Source: an uncultured Roseiflexaceae bacterium (lineage in GTDB: Bacteria > Chloroflexota > Chloroflexia > Chloroflexales > Roseiflexaceae). Taken from it: a stretch of 48,791 nt of DNA. The notes beneath the pieces were generated by a model that saw only the letters and a list, made by a program, of their open reading frames with translations, was not told where the DNA came from and did not search any database. The stretch's first letter is position 1; every line of letters starts with the position of its first letter. Location of the stretch: NCBI GenBank assembly GCA_937974195.1, contig CALJIC010000079.1, positions 1-48,791 of the forward strand, read 5' to 3'. The position numbers were made by a program, and so were the translations under genes. Positions 24,424 to 33,213 of the stretch are shown piece after piece.

Positions 24424-25335
24424 ATGGCGGAAGATATTCGTCTGGCGGCGGCGCCGGTGTCCTGGGGGGTGACCGAGGTGGCGGCGGGGGCGGCGCGCCT
24501 ACCGTGGACGACGGTGATGGACGAGATCGCCGCCGCCGGCTACGAGGCCACCGAGCTCGGGCCGTACGGCTACTACCCGACCGACCCCGCCGAGCTGCGC
24601 GCGGCGCTGGCGGTGCGCGGCCTGACGCTCACCTCGGCGTTCGTGCCGCTGCCGCTGCACGATATGCGCGCCTTCCCGGCGGCGGTGGACGAGGTGCTGC
24701 GGATCGGCGAGCTGCTGGCCGCGCTGGGCGCGGAGTACATCGTGCTCTCCTCGGCCGGCGACGCGCTGCGCATGGGGATGGCGGGGCAGGTGCCGCCGGA
24801 CCAGACGGTCGGCATGGACGATGCGGCGTGGGATGCGGCGGCGCAGGCGGTGGAGGGGCTGGCGCGGCGCTGCCTCGCGCTCGGGCTGCGCAGCGTGTTC
24901 CACCACCACGCCGGCACCTACGTCGAGACTCCGCACGAGCTGCGGCTGCTGTGCGAGCGCACCGACCCCGAGCTGGTGGGTATCTGCCTGGACACCGCGC
25001 ACTACGTGTACGGCGGCGGCGACCCGCGCGCGGCGCTGGCGGAGTACGGCGAGCGCATCCGCTACGTCCACCTGAAGGACATCTACCCGGAGCGGCTGGG
25101 GCGGGCGCGCGACGAGAAGTGGGACTTCGTCACCGCCGTGGAGCGCGGGGTGTTCGCGCCGCTCGGGCAGGGCAGCGCGCAGATCGCCGGGTGTGTGGCC
25201 GACCTCCGGGCCCGCGGCTACCGGGGCTGGGCGGTGGTCGAGCAGGACATGCTCGGCGAGCGCGACGCCGATGGCCGGACGCCCCTGGAGGGAATGAGCG
25301 CCGCCCGCGAGTACCTGCGCGGGCTTGGGCTGTGA
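24424..25335 (+). CDS. IolE-like sugar isomerase/dehydratase TIM barrel
   Basis: The 303-residue product belongs to the xylose isomerase-like TIM-barrel superfamily. The N-terminus LAAAPVSWGVTE recalls inosose dehydratase (IolE). Metal-site blocks are SVFHHHAGTYVETPHE, GICLDTAHYVYGGGDP, YVHLKDIYPE and WAVVEQDM. IolE dehydrates scyllo-inosose in inositol breakdown; relatives act as hydroxypyruvate or sugar isomerases. No other inositol genes are in the window, so the substrate is open. It follows PBP2 by 47 bp and precedes map by 23 bp; GAGG is just before the ATG. Confidence 0.82.
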   Translation: MAEDIRLAAAPVSWGVTEVAAGAARLPWTTVMDEIAAAGYEATELGPYGYYPTDPAELRAALAVRGLTLTSAFVPLPLHDMRAFPAAVDEVLRIGELLAALGAEYIVLSSAGDALRMGMAGQVPPDQTVGMDDAAWDAAAQAVEGLARRCLALGLRSVFHHHAGTYVETPHELRLLCERTDPELVGICLDTAHYVYGGGDPRAALAEYGERIRYVHLKDIYPERLGRARDEKWDFVTAVERGVFAPLGQGSAQIAGCVADLRARGYRGWAVVEQDMLGERDADGRTPLEGMSAAREYLRGLGL

Positions 25336-25358
25336 GCTAGGAGTGAGGATTACCAGGA

Positions 25359-26129
25359 ATGGCTGTTGTTTTGCGCTCGCGCCAGCAGATCGCGCAGGCC
25401 CGCGCCGCCGGGCGGCTGGTGGCACAGACCTTCGAGGTGCTCCGGCCGCACGTGCGGCCGGGGGTCACGACGCGCGAGCTTGACCGGATCGCCGAGGAGT
25501 TCGTGCGCAAGCACGGCGCGGTGCCGGCGTACAAGGGGTACGGGGGCGGCAACGGACGCCAGCCCTTCCCGGCCACGCTGTGCATCTCGCCGAACAATGT
25601 GATCTGCCACGGGTTCCCGAGCGGCTACCGCATGCGCGAGGGCGATATCATCGGCATCGACATGGGCGTGCTGCTGAACGGCTGGTACGGCGACGCCTGC
25701 ATCACCCTGCCGGTGGGCGAGGTCTCGCCGGAGGCGAAGCGGCTGCTGGAGGTGACCGAGGAGGCGATGTGGCGCGGGATCCGGGCGGCGCGGGCCCACG
25801 CCCACCTGAACGACATCGGCGTCGCGATCCAGAGCTACGTCGAGGCCAACGGCTTCTCGGTGGTGCGCGAGTGGACCGGGCACGGCGTGGGCCAGCGGCT
25901 GCACGAGGAGCCGACGGTGCTGCACTACGACACCGGGCGGCCCGGCATGCGCCTGCGGCCGGGCATGATCTTCACCGTCGAGCCGATGATCAACGCCGGC
26001 GGGCCGGAGACGGTGCTGGACCCGAAGGACGGCTGGACGGTGCGGACGGCCGACGGCTCGCTCTCGGCGCAGTTCGAGCATACGATCGCGATCACCGAGG
26101 ACGAGCCGGAGATCCTGACGCTGCTGTAG
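25359..26129 (+). CDS. map: Methionine aminopeptidase, type I
   Basis: The 256-residue enzyme removes the initiator methionine from new proteins. It has the pita-bread fold marks and all five metal ligands: GIDMGVLLNGWYGDACITLP (two Asp), TGHGVGQRLHEEP (His), FTVEPMI (Glu) and QFEHTIAIT (Glu). ISPNNVICHGFPS is the substrate-pocket block with its histidine. There is no N-terminal extension, so it is a minimal type Ia enzyme. It ends the plus-strand run that starts at mreB. Confidence 0.96.
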   Translation: MAVVLRSRQQIAQARAAGRLVAQTFEVLRPHVRPGVTTRELDRIAEEFVRKHGAVPAYKGYGGGNGRQPFPATLCISPNNVICHGFPSGYRMREGDIIGIDMGVLLNGWYGDACITLPVGEVSPEAKRLLEVTEEAMWRGIRAARAHAHLNDIGVAIQSYVEANGFSVVREWTGHGVGQRLHEEPTVLHYDTGRPGMRLRPGMIFTVEPMINAGGPETVLDPKDGWTVRTADGSLSAQFEHTIAITEDEPEILTLL

Positions 26130-26132
26130 CCG

Positions 26133-26166
26133 GCGGGGGGGCGAGATTGGCCTCGCCCTCCCCCGC
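26133..26166. terminator. Terminator hairpin between map and LOG gene
   Basis: gcgggggggcgag (26133-26145) pairs with ctcgccctcccccgc (26152-26166) with a small bulge and a 6-base loop. It lies between two convergent genes. Confidence 0.6.
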
Positions 26167-26173
26167 TGCGCGG

Positions 26174-26980
26174 CTACCGCTTCGAGAAGACCTTGCGCGT
26201 CTGCTCCTGCGCCGGCCTCTCCTGCTCCTTGCGGTGGCCGTTGTGCGCCGCCTCGAGCACGATGTCGCGCACCTCCTCCGGCGAGTCGGTGACGATCAGC
26301 AGGTCGAGGTCCGCCTCGGTGATCTTTCCCTCCGGGATCACGGTGGTGCGCAGCCACTCGATCAGCCCGCGCCAGTAGGATGAGCCGAACAAGATAATCG
26401 GGAAGTTCTGCACTTTGCCGGTCTGCACGAGCGTGAGGGCCTCGAAGAGCTCATCGAAGGTGCCGAAGCCGCCCGGGAAGATCACAAACGCCTGGGCGTA
26501 CTTGACAAGCATCGTCTTGCGGACGAAGAAGTAGCGGAACTCGACGGCGATGTCGACGTAGGGGTTGACCCCCTGCTCGAACGGGAGCTCGATGTTCAGC
26601 CCGATCGACGGCACGCCGGCCTCCCTGGCGCCGCGGTTGCCGGCCTCCATGATCCCGGGGCCGCCGCCGGTGATGATCGTGAAGCCGGACTCGCCCAGCA
26701 GCCGGGCGACATCCACCGCCGCGCGGTACATGGGGTTGTCCTCGCTCACGCGGGCGGAGCCGAAGATCGTGACCGCGCGGTCGACCTCGGCCAGCGCCTC
26801 GAAGCCCTCCACAAACTCGCCCATGATGCGCAGGACACGCCAGGTGTCGGTGTGAAGAAACTCGGCCGCCCCGCGCGATGGCCCGGCGAGCAGCCGCTCG
26901 TCCTCGGTGGGCCGGTGGCTGCGCGCCCTGCGGTTCAGCGAGGGGTCGGGCTGTGGTGTGCCGTTGTTCTTTCGTGGCAT
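26174..26980 (-). CDS. LOG-family nucleotide phosphoribohydrolase
   Basis: The 268-residue product is a TIGR00730/LOG protein (Rossmann fold, once called lysine decarboxylase-like). The motifs GFTIITGGGPGIMEAGNRGA and VIFPGGFGTFDELFEALTLV carry the PGGxGTxxE signature, with the catalytic arginine in VRKTMLVKYA. LOG enzymes release the base from nucleoside monophosphates, including cytokinin precursors; some act as general nucleotide hydrolases. About 60 extra N-terminal residues, rich in Arg, Pro and Asn, precede the fold. AAAGGG lies 8 bases before the ATG. Confidence 0.88.
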   Translation of the reverse strand: MPRKNNGTPQPDPSLNRRARSHRPTEDERLLAGPSRGAAEFLHTDTWRVLRIMGEFVEGFEALAEVDRAVTIFGSARVSEDNPMYRAAVDVARLLGESGFTIITGGGPGIMEAGNRGAREAGVPSIGLNIELPFEQGVNPYVDIAVEFRYFFVRKTMLVKYAQAFVIFPGGFGTFDELFEALTLVQTGKVQNFPIILFGSSYWRGLIEWLRTTVIPEGKITEADLDLLIVTDSPEEVRDIVLEAAHNGHRKEQERPAQEQTRKVFSKR

Positions 26981-27502
26981 AGCAAGACCCTTTCTCTGTG
27001 ACTAGGAGCTGCGCGGCGGGGCGGCTGCCAAGCGCTCGCTCGGCGGCTGCGCCGCGCCGCGCAACTCGTGCTATGTTTCTGAACGTATGCGGAGGCCTCG
27101 CCCCCGCACTTTTTGGGAGCGGAGAGACGAAATGTCTCCAGAGCCTCCCTCTCCGCCGCATGCCCGGCGGCAGGATCGGGGAAGCGAAGCCTCCCCGCGG
27201 AGCCCTTCTTCCGCCGTTCTGCAGCGAAGAAAAAAGGAACTCGGAGGGCCACTGGCCCTCCGGACCTCTCAGCGGAAACAACTTGGCCGGCCTGCGCCCC
27301 CCTTCACGACCTCGGAAGGAGGGCGCGGCGCACGACTGCATGTTACCGGAGCAACGCGCTCATGGGAAGGGGAATTTGTGGAGAATCTTGACCTCCACGC
27401 TTCCGCCGCACGGCCGCGGGGCCCGCTGCGTGGTAGCAGAGCATTGATCGTGCCTCCGCATGGATGGGCGCCCGCCCGCATCTGAGCCTGTCAGGAGAGC
27501 GT
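26981..27502. other. Intergenic block with palindromic element
   Basis: This divergent region of about 520 bases between the LOG gene and the dehydrogenase holds no convincing gene. It contains a degenerate copy of the dispersed palindromic element (27170-27265). Promoters for both flanking genes must lie here, but no clear hexamer pair was found. Confidence 0.65.
27170..27265 (+). repeat. Dispersed composite palindromic element, copy 3
   Basis: Shares ggggaagcgaagcctcccc, ttccgccgttctgcagcgaa, the A-run and cggagggccac with copy 1 (read in reverse). The second half of the long hairpin is missing. It ends in a small perfect hairpin cggagggcca-c-tggccctccg (27242-27262). Confidence 0.6.
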
Positions 27503-28468
27503 ATGTACCGCATCTGGTTCGAGCGGACCGTCCCGCCGGCCTTCTGGCCGCTGCTGGAGGGCGTGGAGGTGCTGGGCGCGGCGAGCGAGACGCCGGCCGC
27601 GCCGCTGAGCCGGGTCGCGCGCGCCCAGGCGATCATCGCCGGCTCGCGGCTGCGCTACGACGCGGCGCTGATGGACGCGGCGCCCGAGCTGCGGGTGATC
27701 GCCCGCACCGGCATCGGCTACGACAACGTGGATGTGGCGGAGGCCACCCGGCGCGGGATCGCCGTGTGCAACGCCCCCGACGCGCCGAGCATCTCGACCG
27801 CCGAGCACACGCTGGCGCTGCTGCTGGCGGCCGCCAAGCAGGTCACGCGCAGCGAGCGCCTGCTGCGCGCGGCCGCGCGGCAGGACTACTTCGCGGACCA
27901 CGGGGCGATCGAGCTGGCCGGGCGGACGCTGGCGGTGATCGGGCTGGGGCGGATCGGCGGGCGGGTGGCGCACGTGGCCCGCGCGCTCGGGATGCGGGTG
28001 GTCGGCTATGACCCGCTGGCGCGCCCGGAGCGCTTCGCAGAGCTGGGGGTCGAGCGGGCGGCGACGCTCGAGGAGGCCCTGGGGCAGGCCGACGCGGTGA
28101 CGCTGCACGTGCCGCTGGTGCCCGAGACGCGCCACATGCTGAACGGCGCGACGATCGCGCGGATCAAGCCGGGCGCCATCCTGGTCAACTGTGCGCGCGG
28201 CGGCCTGGTGGACGAGCGGGCGCTGCTCGAGGCGCTCGACAGCGGCCACCTGCGGGCTGCGGCGCTCGATGTGTTCGAGGTCGAGCCGCCGCCGCCGGAC
28301 CACCCGCTGCTCGGGCGGGACGATGTGGTGGCCACGCCGCACGTGGCCGGCGCCTCGGACCGCGGCAAGGAGCGGCTGTGGACGACGGCGATCGAGCAGG
28401 CGCTGGCGGTGCTGCGCGGCGAGCGGGCGCCGTTCTGCGTGAACCCGGAGGTGTGGAGCGGGGGCTAG
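27503..28468 (+). CDS. 2-hydroxyacid dehydrogenase, SerA-like
   Basis: With AGGAG six bases upstream, the ATG at 27503 gives a 321-residue D-isomer specific 2-hydroxyacid dehydrogenase. The NAD-binding motif VIGLGRIGGRVAHVARALG and the catalytic residues in NCARGGLVDERAL (Arg), VFEVEPPP (Glu) and TPHVAGAS (His) are all present. It lacks the C-terminal ACT/ASB domain of full phosphoglycerate dehydrogenase, so it may act on another hydroxyacid such as glyoxylate/hydroxypyruvate. It leads a group of sugar-related genes on the same strand. Confidence 0.9.
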   Translation: MYRIWFERTVPPAFWPLLEGVEVLGAASETPAAPLSRVARAQAIIAGSRLRYDAALMDAAPELRVIARTGIGYDNVDVAEATRRGIAVCNAPDAPSISTAEHTLALLLAAAKQVTRSERLLRAAARQDYFADHGAIELAGRTLAVIGLGRIGGRVAHVARALGMRVVGYDPLARPERFAELGVERAATLEEALGQADAVTLHVPLVPETRHMLNGATIARIKPGAILVNCARGGLVDERALLEALDSGHLRAAALDVFEVEPPPPDHPLLGRDDVVATPHVAGASDRGKERLWTTAIEQALAVLRGERAPFCVNPEVWSGG

Positions 28469-28711
28469 AGGGTGCTGAGGCCCGGCTGCCTGGGCCGCGT
28501 GCGCGCCGGCGGGCTGTGCTACCATGCGCAGCGCCGCCATGGCGCTAGGGCATGCGGCTGCCGGGGGCTACGCTGGGGGCGCAGCAGGTACGAGGCCGCG
28601 TGCGGGGCCCCGGCCGGCAGGGCGAAGGAGCGGCAGGAACGCGCCGCGGCCGCCGCCGGCATCGCTTCCGCGCCAGCGGTTATTCTGGCGAAGATCGAAA
28701 GGAGTTCCAGC

Positions 28712-29338
28712 GTGGAGAGCGACCCACGCCCACTGATGGTCGAGATCGCCCACCTGCTCTACGAGCGCGGGCTGACGAACAGTGCCGGGGGCAACATGAG
28801 CTGCCGCGCCGGCGAGCGGATCTACATCACGCCGCGCTACCTGGGCAGCCGGCACCGCTGGCGGCTGCGCGAGGAGATGGTGCTGGTGTGCGACAGCGAG
28901 GGGCGCGTGGTGGAGGGCGACCCGGCGATGATCAGCCGCGAGAGCAAGATGCACTTCGCCTGCCTGCGGGCCTTCCCCGAGGTGAACGGGGTGATCCACG
29001 CCCACCCGCGCGAGCTGTCGGTGTTCGCCGCCACGGGCCGGCCGGTGTACCCGATCACCGACTACACCGAGAAGTACGGCGTGACCGAGGTGGTGCCGTA
29101 CTACCCGAGCCACTCCGACGAGCTGGCCCAGGCGGTGGTGGAGGCGCTGCGGCCGCGGCGGGCGGCGTTCCAGAAGAACGGGCTGGGGCTGATCCTGGCC
29201 TGGCACGGCGTGGTGGTGGCCGGGCGGGACCTGGCGGACGCCTACGACACGCTGGAGCGGCTCGAGTGGTGCGCCCACGCCAACCTGATGGCGCGGCTGC
29301 TGGGGGAAGGGGAGCCGCCGTTCTATCGGCGCGGGTAG
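28712..29338 (+). CDS. Class II aldolase (fuculose/rhamnulose-phosphate type)
   Basis: The GTG at 28712, with AAAGGAG seven bases upstream, gives a 208-residue class II aldolase/adducin protein. Zinc ligands are the two His of IHAHPRELSVF and the His of LAWHGVVVAG; the catalytic Glu is likely that in SRESKMHFACLR. GLTNSAGGNMSCRAGE is the phosphate-binding loop. Such enzymes split fuculose-1-P, rhamnulose-1-P or ribulose-5-P type substrates to DHAP or C2-C3 units plus an aldehyde. The rhamnulokinase at 31723 makes rhamnulose-1-phosphate a reasonable substrate, but this is inference. The open frame extends upstream to 28472 without support. Confidence 0.85.
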   Translation: MESDPRPLMVEIAHLLYERGLTNSAGGNMSCRAGERIYITPRYLGSRHRWRLREEMVLVCDSEGRVVEGDPAMISRESKMHFACLRAFPEVNGVIHAHPRELSVFAATGRPVYPITDYTEKYGVTEVVPYYPSHSDELAQAVVEALRPRRAAFQKNGLGLILAWHGVVVAGRDLADAYDTLERLEWCAHANLMARLLGEGEPPFYRRG

Positions 29339-29364
29339 GGGAAGCGATGTCTCGCCGCTCCCCC

Positions 29365-29590
29365 GCCCGCCGCTGCTGGAGGGGTTAGGGAGGCGGAGTC
29401 TCTGCGGAACGCCCATTTGCCGCCGCTGTGCGACGCGGAGGGGTTCGGGAGGCGGAGCCTCCGCGGAACGCCGTTTTGCTGCTTCCCTGCCCGCCGCTGC
29501 TGGAGGGGTTAAGGAGGCGGAGTCTCCGCGGAACGCCGTTTTGCCGCCGCTGTGCGACGCGGAGGGGCTTGGGGAGGCTTCGCCTCCCCA
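29365..29590. repeat. Tandem repeat, 124-bp unit of two ~62-bp halves
   Basis: gcccgccgctgctggagggg begins copies at 29365 and 29489, a 124-bp period. Each copy holds two related halves sharing gaggggtt, gggaggcggag, tc/cc-tc-cgcggaacgcc and a ttttg tract. The last half runs into ggggaggcttcgcctcccc. Confidence 0.75.
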
Positions 29591-29680
29591 GGATCTTAAT
29601 TTTCTCTGCCGCTCTGCGGCGACGCAGTCGCCGCAGAGCGGCAGAGAAAAGATATCCGTGGAGGACCAGCGGTCCTCCGT
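29550..29680 (+). repeat. Dispersed composite palindromic element, copy 2
   Basis: The core is a perfect 24-bp stem (29600-29623 with 29627-29650) on a gca triloop; its inner 18 bases match copy 1 at 13235-13277. It is preceded by ggggaggcttcgcctcccc and followed by ggaggacc-agc-ggtcctcc (29660-29678). Confidence 0.8.
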
Positions 29681-29758
29681 ACCACCCCGCGGAGCGCTGG
29701 CGCGGGCGACCCGCAGGGCGGCCGCGCCAGCCCTGACATGGAAAGAGGAGTCTCACCG

Positions 29759-30850
29759 ATGAGCTACGATCTCCCGCAGAAGATGGCCGCCGTGGTCTGC
29801 CGCGGCCCGCAGGACTACCGGCTGGAGGAGTGGGCGGTGCCGCGCCCGGGGCCCGGCGAGGTGGTGGTGCGCGTCAAGTCGGTCGGGATCTGCGCGTCGG
29901 ACCTCAAGTGCTACCTGGGCGCGCCGCTGTTCTGGGGCGACGCGCAGCGCCAGGGGTACTGCCAGCCGCCGGTGATCCCCGGCCACGAGTTCGTCGGCGA
30001 GGTGGTGGCGCTCGGCGAGGGCGCGGCCGAGCAGTACGGCCTGCAGATCGGCGACCTGGCCGTCTCCGAGCAGATCGTGCCCTGCTGGGAGTGCCGCTAC
30101 TGCCGCCGCGGCCAGTACTGGATGTGCCAGGTCCACGACATCTACGGCTTCCGCCAGCGGACCTTCGGCGCGATGGCCGAGTACATGCTGTTCCCGCGCG
30201 GCGCGCTGAACTACAAGGTGCCGCCGGAGATCCCGGTGGAGCACGCGGTGTTCATCGAGCCGCTGGCCTGCGCGATCCACGCCGTGCAGCGGGGCGAGAT
30301 CGAGTTCGGCGACGTGGTGGTGATCGCCGGGGCCGGGCCGCTGGGGCTGGGCATGATCGCCGCGGCGCGCCTGAAGAACCCGGGCCTGCTGATCGCGCTG
30401 GACCTGGACGACCGGCGGCTGGAGGTGGCGAAGGCCTGCGGCGCGGACATGGGGCTCAACCCGCGCCACGAGGACGTGGTGGCGAAGGTGCGCAGCCTCA
30501 CCGAGGGCTACGGCTGCGACGTGTACATCGAGGCCACCGGCCACCCGTCGGCGGTCGAGCAGGGGCTGCACATGATCCGCAAGCTCGGCACGTTCGTCGA
30601 GTTCAGCGTGATGCGCGAGCCGGTCACGGTGGACTGGACGATCATCGGGGACACCAAGGAGCTCAACATCCACGGCTCGCACCTCGGGCCGTACTGCTAC
30701 CCGGTGGCGATCGACATGCTGCGCAAGGGGCTCCTGCCGATGGAGCACATCGTCACCCAGCGCCTGCCGCTGTCCGAGTTCCAGCAGGGGATCGACCTGG
30801 TGGCGGCCGGGGACCGGTCGATTAAGGTGACGCTGGACCCCTCGCGGTAG
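29759..30850 (+). CDS. Zinc polyol dehydrogenase, erythritol/L-threitol type
   Basis: From the ATG at 29759 the product is 363 residues. It is a zinc-dependent medium-chain dehydrogenase: catalytic zinc site in VGICASDLKCYLGAP and GHEFVGEV, four structural-zinc cysteines in CWECRYCRRGQYWMC, and NAD motif IAGAGPLGLGMIAAARL. The stretches GYGCDVYIEATGHP and IIGDTKELNIHGSHL recall enzymes annotated as erythritol/L-threitol dehydrogenases, but that is from memory. GAGGAG lies 10 bases before this ATG; an earlier ATG at 29738 would overlap it. A strong terminator follows. Confidence 0.88.
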   Translation: MSYDLPQKMAAVVCRGPQDYRLEEWAVPRPGPGEVVVRVKSVGICASDLKCYLGAPLFWGDAQRQGYCQPPVIPGHEFVGEVVALGEGAAEQYGLQIGDLAVSEQIVPCWECRYCRRGQYWMCQVHDIYGFRQRTFGAMAEYMLFPRGALNYKVPPEIPVEHAVFIEPLACAIHAVQRGEIEFGDVVVIAGAGPLGLGMIAAARLKNPGLLIALDLDDRRLEVAKACGADMGLNPRHEDVVAKVRSLTEGYGCDVYIEATGHPSAVEQGLHMIRKLGTFVEFSVMREPVTVDWTIIGDTKELNIHGSHLGPYCYPVAIDMLRKGLLPMEHIVTQRLPLSEFQQGIDLVAAGDRSIKVTLDPSR

Positions 30851-30903
30851 CTGGGCGCAGGGCGGTATCGCCGAGGCGCCGGCCGTTCGATGTTGTAGGA
30901 ATG

Positions 30904-30944
30904 ACAGCCGCGGATGCGTCGACCGGGCGCGCATCCGCGGCTGT
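30904..30944. terminator. Strong bidirectional terminator
   Basis: A perfect 15-bp stem (30904-30918 with 30930-30944) around an 11-base loop lies between convergent genes ending at 30850 and 30983. A T-rich stretch (ttgtctgtg) follows on the plus strand. Confidence 0.85.
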
Positions 30945-30982
30945 TGTCTGTGCTCCCGCCCCTTCGGCAGAGGCCGCGGAAG

Positions 30983-31501
30983 CTACACGTCGTAGGCGCG
31001 GCGCGCCGGGGCGTAGATCAGCTCGACGAGCCTGGCCAGCCCGTAGCCGACGAGCATGTAGACGATGATGCCCACCAGCGAGGCCCACTCCACCACCGAG
31101 CTGCCGAAGGACGGCTCGCCGAAGATCCCCACGAACGGCAGCATGAACGGGGCGCTGAGCCCGTAGACGAAGCGCACGAACGCGCTCGCCTCGCTGGCGC
31201 CGAGCAGCAGCAGGGCGAAGCGCGCGGCGAGCAGCACGGCGATCGCGCCAGAGATGAAGTAGATCACCTGCTTGATGCGCGCGGCCGTCGCGGCCCGGCG
31301 CTCCGCCTCGCTCGGCACGCTGACGCGCTCGGAGCGCACGTACTGGTCGCCGTCCGGCGTCACCACCCGCTCGCTGTAGATATCGCGCGTCGCGTCATCT
31401 GCCGCGGCGATATCGTCGCGAGCCGTCTCGGTTCTGTGATACACTTCCCGCTGCACGGCCGCAGGCGCTTCGGGATCGCGCTGATACTGGCGCTCTGTCA
31501 T
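30983..31501 (-). CDS. YggT-family membrane protein
   Basis: The ATG at 31501 has a perfect AAGGAGG ribosome binding site and gives 172 residues. The first 70 are hydrophilic and charged (RSERVSVPSEAERRAATAAR). Two to three helices follow, with the YggT block FVYGLSAPFMLPFVGIFGEP and a final helix VGIIVYMLVGYGLARLVELI. YggT proteins are small membrane proteins linked to osmotic tolerance or envelope and division clusters; the biochemical role is not established. The long hydrophilic N-terminus is common in relatives from this phylum. It diverges from rhaB. Confidence 0.82.
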   Translation of the reverse strand: MTERQYQRDPEAPAAVQREVYHRTETARDDIAAADDATRDIYSERVVTPDGDQYVRSERVSVPSEAERRAATAARIKQVIYFISGAIAVLLAARFALLLLGASEASAFVRFVYGLSAPFMLPFVGIFGEPSFGSSVVEWASLVGIIVYMLVGYGLARLVELIYAPARRAYDV

Positions 31502-31722
31502 CACGGCCCTCCTTAGTTGTCTCATCGCGGCGCGCCAGTTCCGCACGTCTGGCGCCATCTCGCGCTTGCCAGCCGACACACCTAATGCAACCTGCGTACC
31601 ACGGCCGGCGCAGAGCACTACCAGCGCTCGCACGTGGGCGCAGACGCCTCTGTTCCCCGCGCAGCCGCGCCGGGCTGGGTGGGCGGGCTGACGCGGGGGT
31701 GACTTCTGAAAGGAGCGCTGCG

Positions 31723-33213
31723 GTGGCGACAGAGACCACGAACTTCCTCGCCTTCGACCTCGGAGCATCGAACGGGCGCGCGCTGCTGGGGCGCTGGGAC
31801 GGCCGGCGCTTCGAGCTGAGCGAGCTGCACCGCTTCGATAACGGTCCCATCGCTGTGCCGGGGACGCTCCACTGGGATGTGCTGCGGCTGTGGGAGGGCA
31901 TCAAGGAGGGCATCGCGCGCTACGCGGCGGCGCACCGCGAGCCGCTGGCGGGCATCGGCGTGGACACCTGGGGCGTCGACTTCGCCCTGCTGGACCGCGC
32001 CGGGCGCCTGCTGGGCAACCCCGTCTGCTACCGCGACAGCCGGACCAACGGCATGCTGGAGGAGGTGACGGGCCGGGTGTCGCGGCAGGCGATCTTCGCC
32101 CGCACCGGTATCCAGTTCCTGCAGATCAACACCCTGTACCAGCTCTACAGCATGGCGCGGGCCCGCGACCCGCAGCTGGAGGCGGCGGACACCCTGCTCA
32201 TGATCCCGGACCTGTTCAACTACTGGCTCACCGGGCGCAAGGCGGCGGAGTACACCGACGCCTCCACCACCCAGTTCATGCGCGTCGGCGAGCCGCGCTG
32301 GGCCACCGACCTGCTCGACGAGCTCGGGGTGCCGACGCGCATCCTGCCGGAGATCATCGCGCCCGGCACGGTCCTCGGGCCGCTGCGGCCTGAAGTGGCC
32401 GCCGAGGTCGAGCTGGCCCACGCGCCGCCGGTGATCGCCCCGGCGTCCCACGACACGGCCAGCGCCGTGGCGGCCGTGCCCGGCCTCGACGAGCGCAGCG
32501 CCTACATCAGCAGCGGCACCTGGAGCCTGGTGGGCGTCGAGACCCGCGCGCCGGTGGTGGACGAGCGGGCGCTGGAGCTGAACTTCACCAACGAGGGCGG
32601 CGTGGCGGGCACCGTCCGGCTGCTCAAGAACGTCACCGGGCTGTGGCTGCTGCAGGAGTGCCGCCGGCGCTGGACGCGGGCCGGAAGGTCGTACGGCTGG
32701 GAGGAGCTGCTGAGCCTGGCCGAGCAGGCGCCGCCGCTCGCCAGCCTGGTGGACCCGGACGCGCCCGACTTCCTGGCGCCGCCCGATATGCCCAGCGCGC
32801 TGCGCGAGTACTGCCGCAGGACCGACCAGCCCGCGCCCGAGAGCGACGCCGCCGCCGTGCGGTGCAGCCTCGAGAGCCTGGCGCTCAAGTACCGGCTGGT
32901 GATCGAGTCGATCGAGCGGCTCACCGGCCGCCCGATCGAGGTGATCCGGGTGGTCGGCGGCGGCTGCCGCAACCGGCTGCTGAACCAGTGGACCGCCGAC
33001 TGCTGCGGGCGGCCGGTGGTCGCCGGCCCGGCCGAGGCGACGGCGCTCGGCAACGTGCTGGTGCAGGCGATCGCCGCCGGCGTGCTGCCGGACATCGGGG
33101 CGGCGCGGCAGGCCGTGGCCGCCTCGGTGGAGCTCGAGCGCTTCGAGCCGCGCCCCGCCGCCGACTGGGACGCCGCCTACCGGCGGCTGAGCCAGATCGC
33201 CGGCTGGGAGTAG
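31723..33213 (+). CDS. rhaB: Rhamnulokinase
   Basis: AAAGGAG seven bases before the GTG at 31723 sets the start, giving 496 residues. The protein is a FGGY-family sugar kinase closest to RhaB, which phosphorylates L-rhamnulose at O1. Evidence is the N-terminal phosphate loop FLAFDLGASNGRALLG, GIGVDTWGVDFALLD, INTLYQLYSM, ASHDTASAVAAVPG, YISSGTWSLVGVE and the adenosine site VVGGGCRNRLLNQWTAD. GTWSL and INT(L/I)YQL are typical of RhaB rather than xylulokinase. RhaA is not in the window; a class II aldolase at 28712 could supply the next step. Confidence 0.92.
   Translation: MATETTNFLAFDLGASNGRALLGRWDGRRFELSELHRFDNGPIAVPGTLHWDVLRLWEGIKEGIARYAAAHREPLAGIGVDTWGVDFALLDRAGRLLGNPVCYRDSRTNGMLEEVTGRVSRQAIFARTGIQFLQINTLYQLYSMARARDPQLEAADTLLMIPDLFNYWLTGRKAAEYTDASTTQFMRVGEPRWATDLLDELGVPTRILPEIIAPGTVLGPLRPEVAAEVELAHAPPVIAPASHDTASAVAAVPGLDERSAYISSGTWSLVGVETRAPVVDERALELNFTNEGGVAGTVRLLKNVTGLWLLQECRRRWTRAGRSYGWEELLSLAEQAPPLASLVDPDAPDFLAPPDMPSALREYCRRTDQPAPESDAAAVRCSLESLALKYRLVIESIERLTGRPIEVIRVVGGGCRNRLLNQWTADCCGRPVVAGPAEATALGNVLVQAIAAGVLPDIGAARQAVAASVELERFEPRPAADWDAAYRRLSQIAGWE

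Larger units (their letters stand above)
29339..29758. other. Intergenic repeats before polyol dehydrogenase
   Basis: This 420-base gap contains a tandem repeat (29365-29590), a 24-bp stem hairpin (29600-29650) and a smaller hairpin (29660-29678). No gene is supported. A GAGGAG ribosome binding site for the next gene lies at its end. Confidence 0.75.

Noticed and set aside
26981..27460. Short overlapping open frames in both strands before the hydroxyacid dehydrogenase
   Set aside because: They coincide with the dispersed palindromic element and change frame without any domain or start signal.
28472..28711. N-terminal extension of the class II aldolase
   Set aside because: The extra residues are Arg/Gly/Ala-rich and not conserved in the family, while AAAGGAG lies just before the GTG at 28712.
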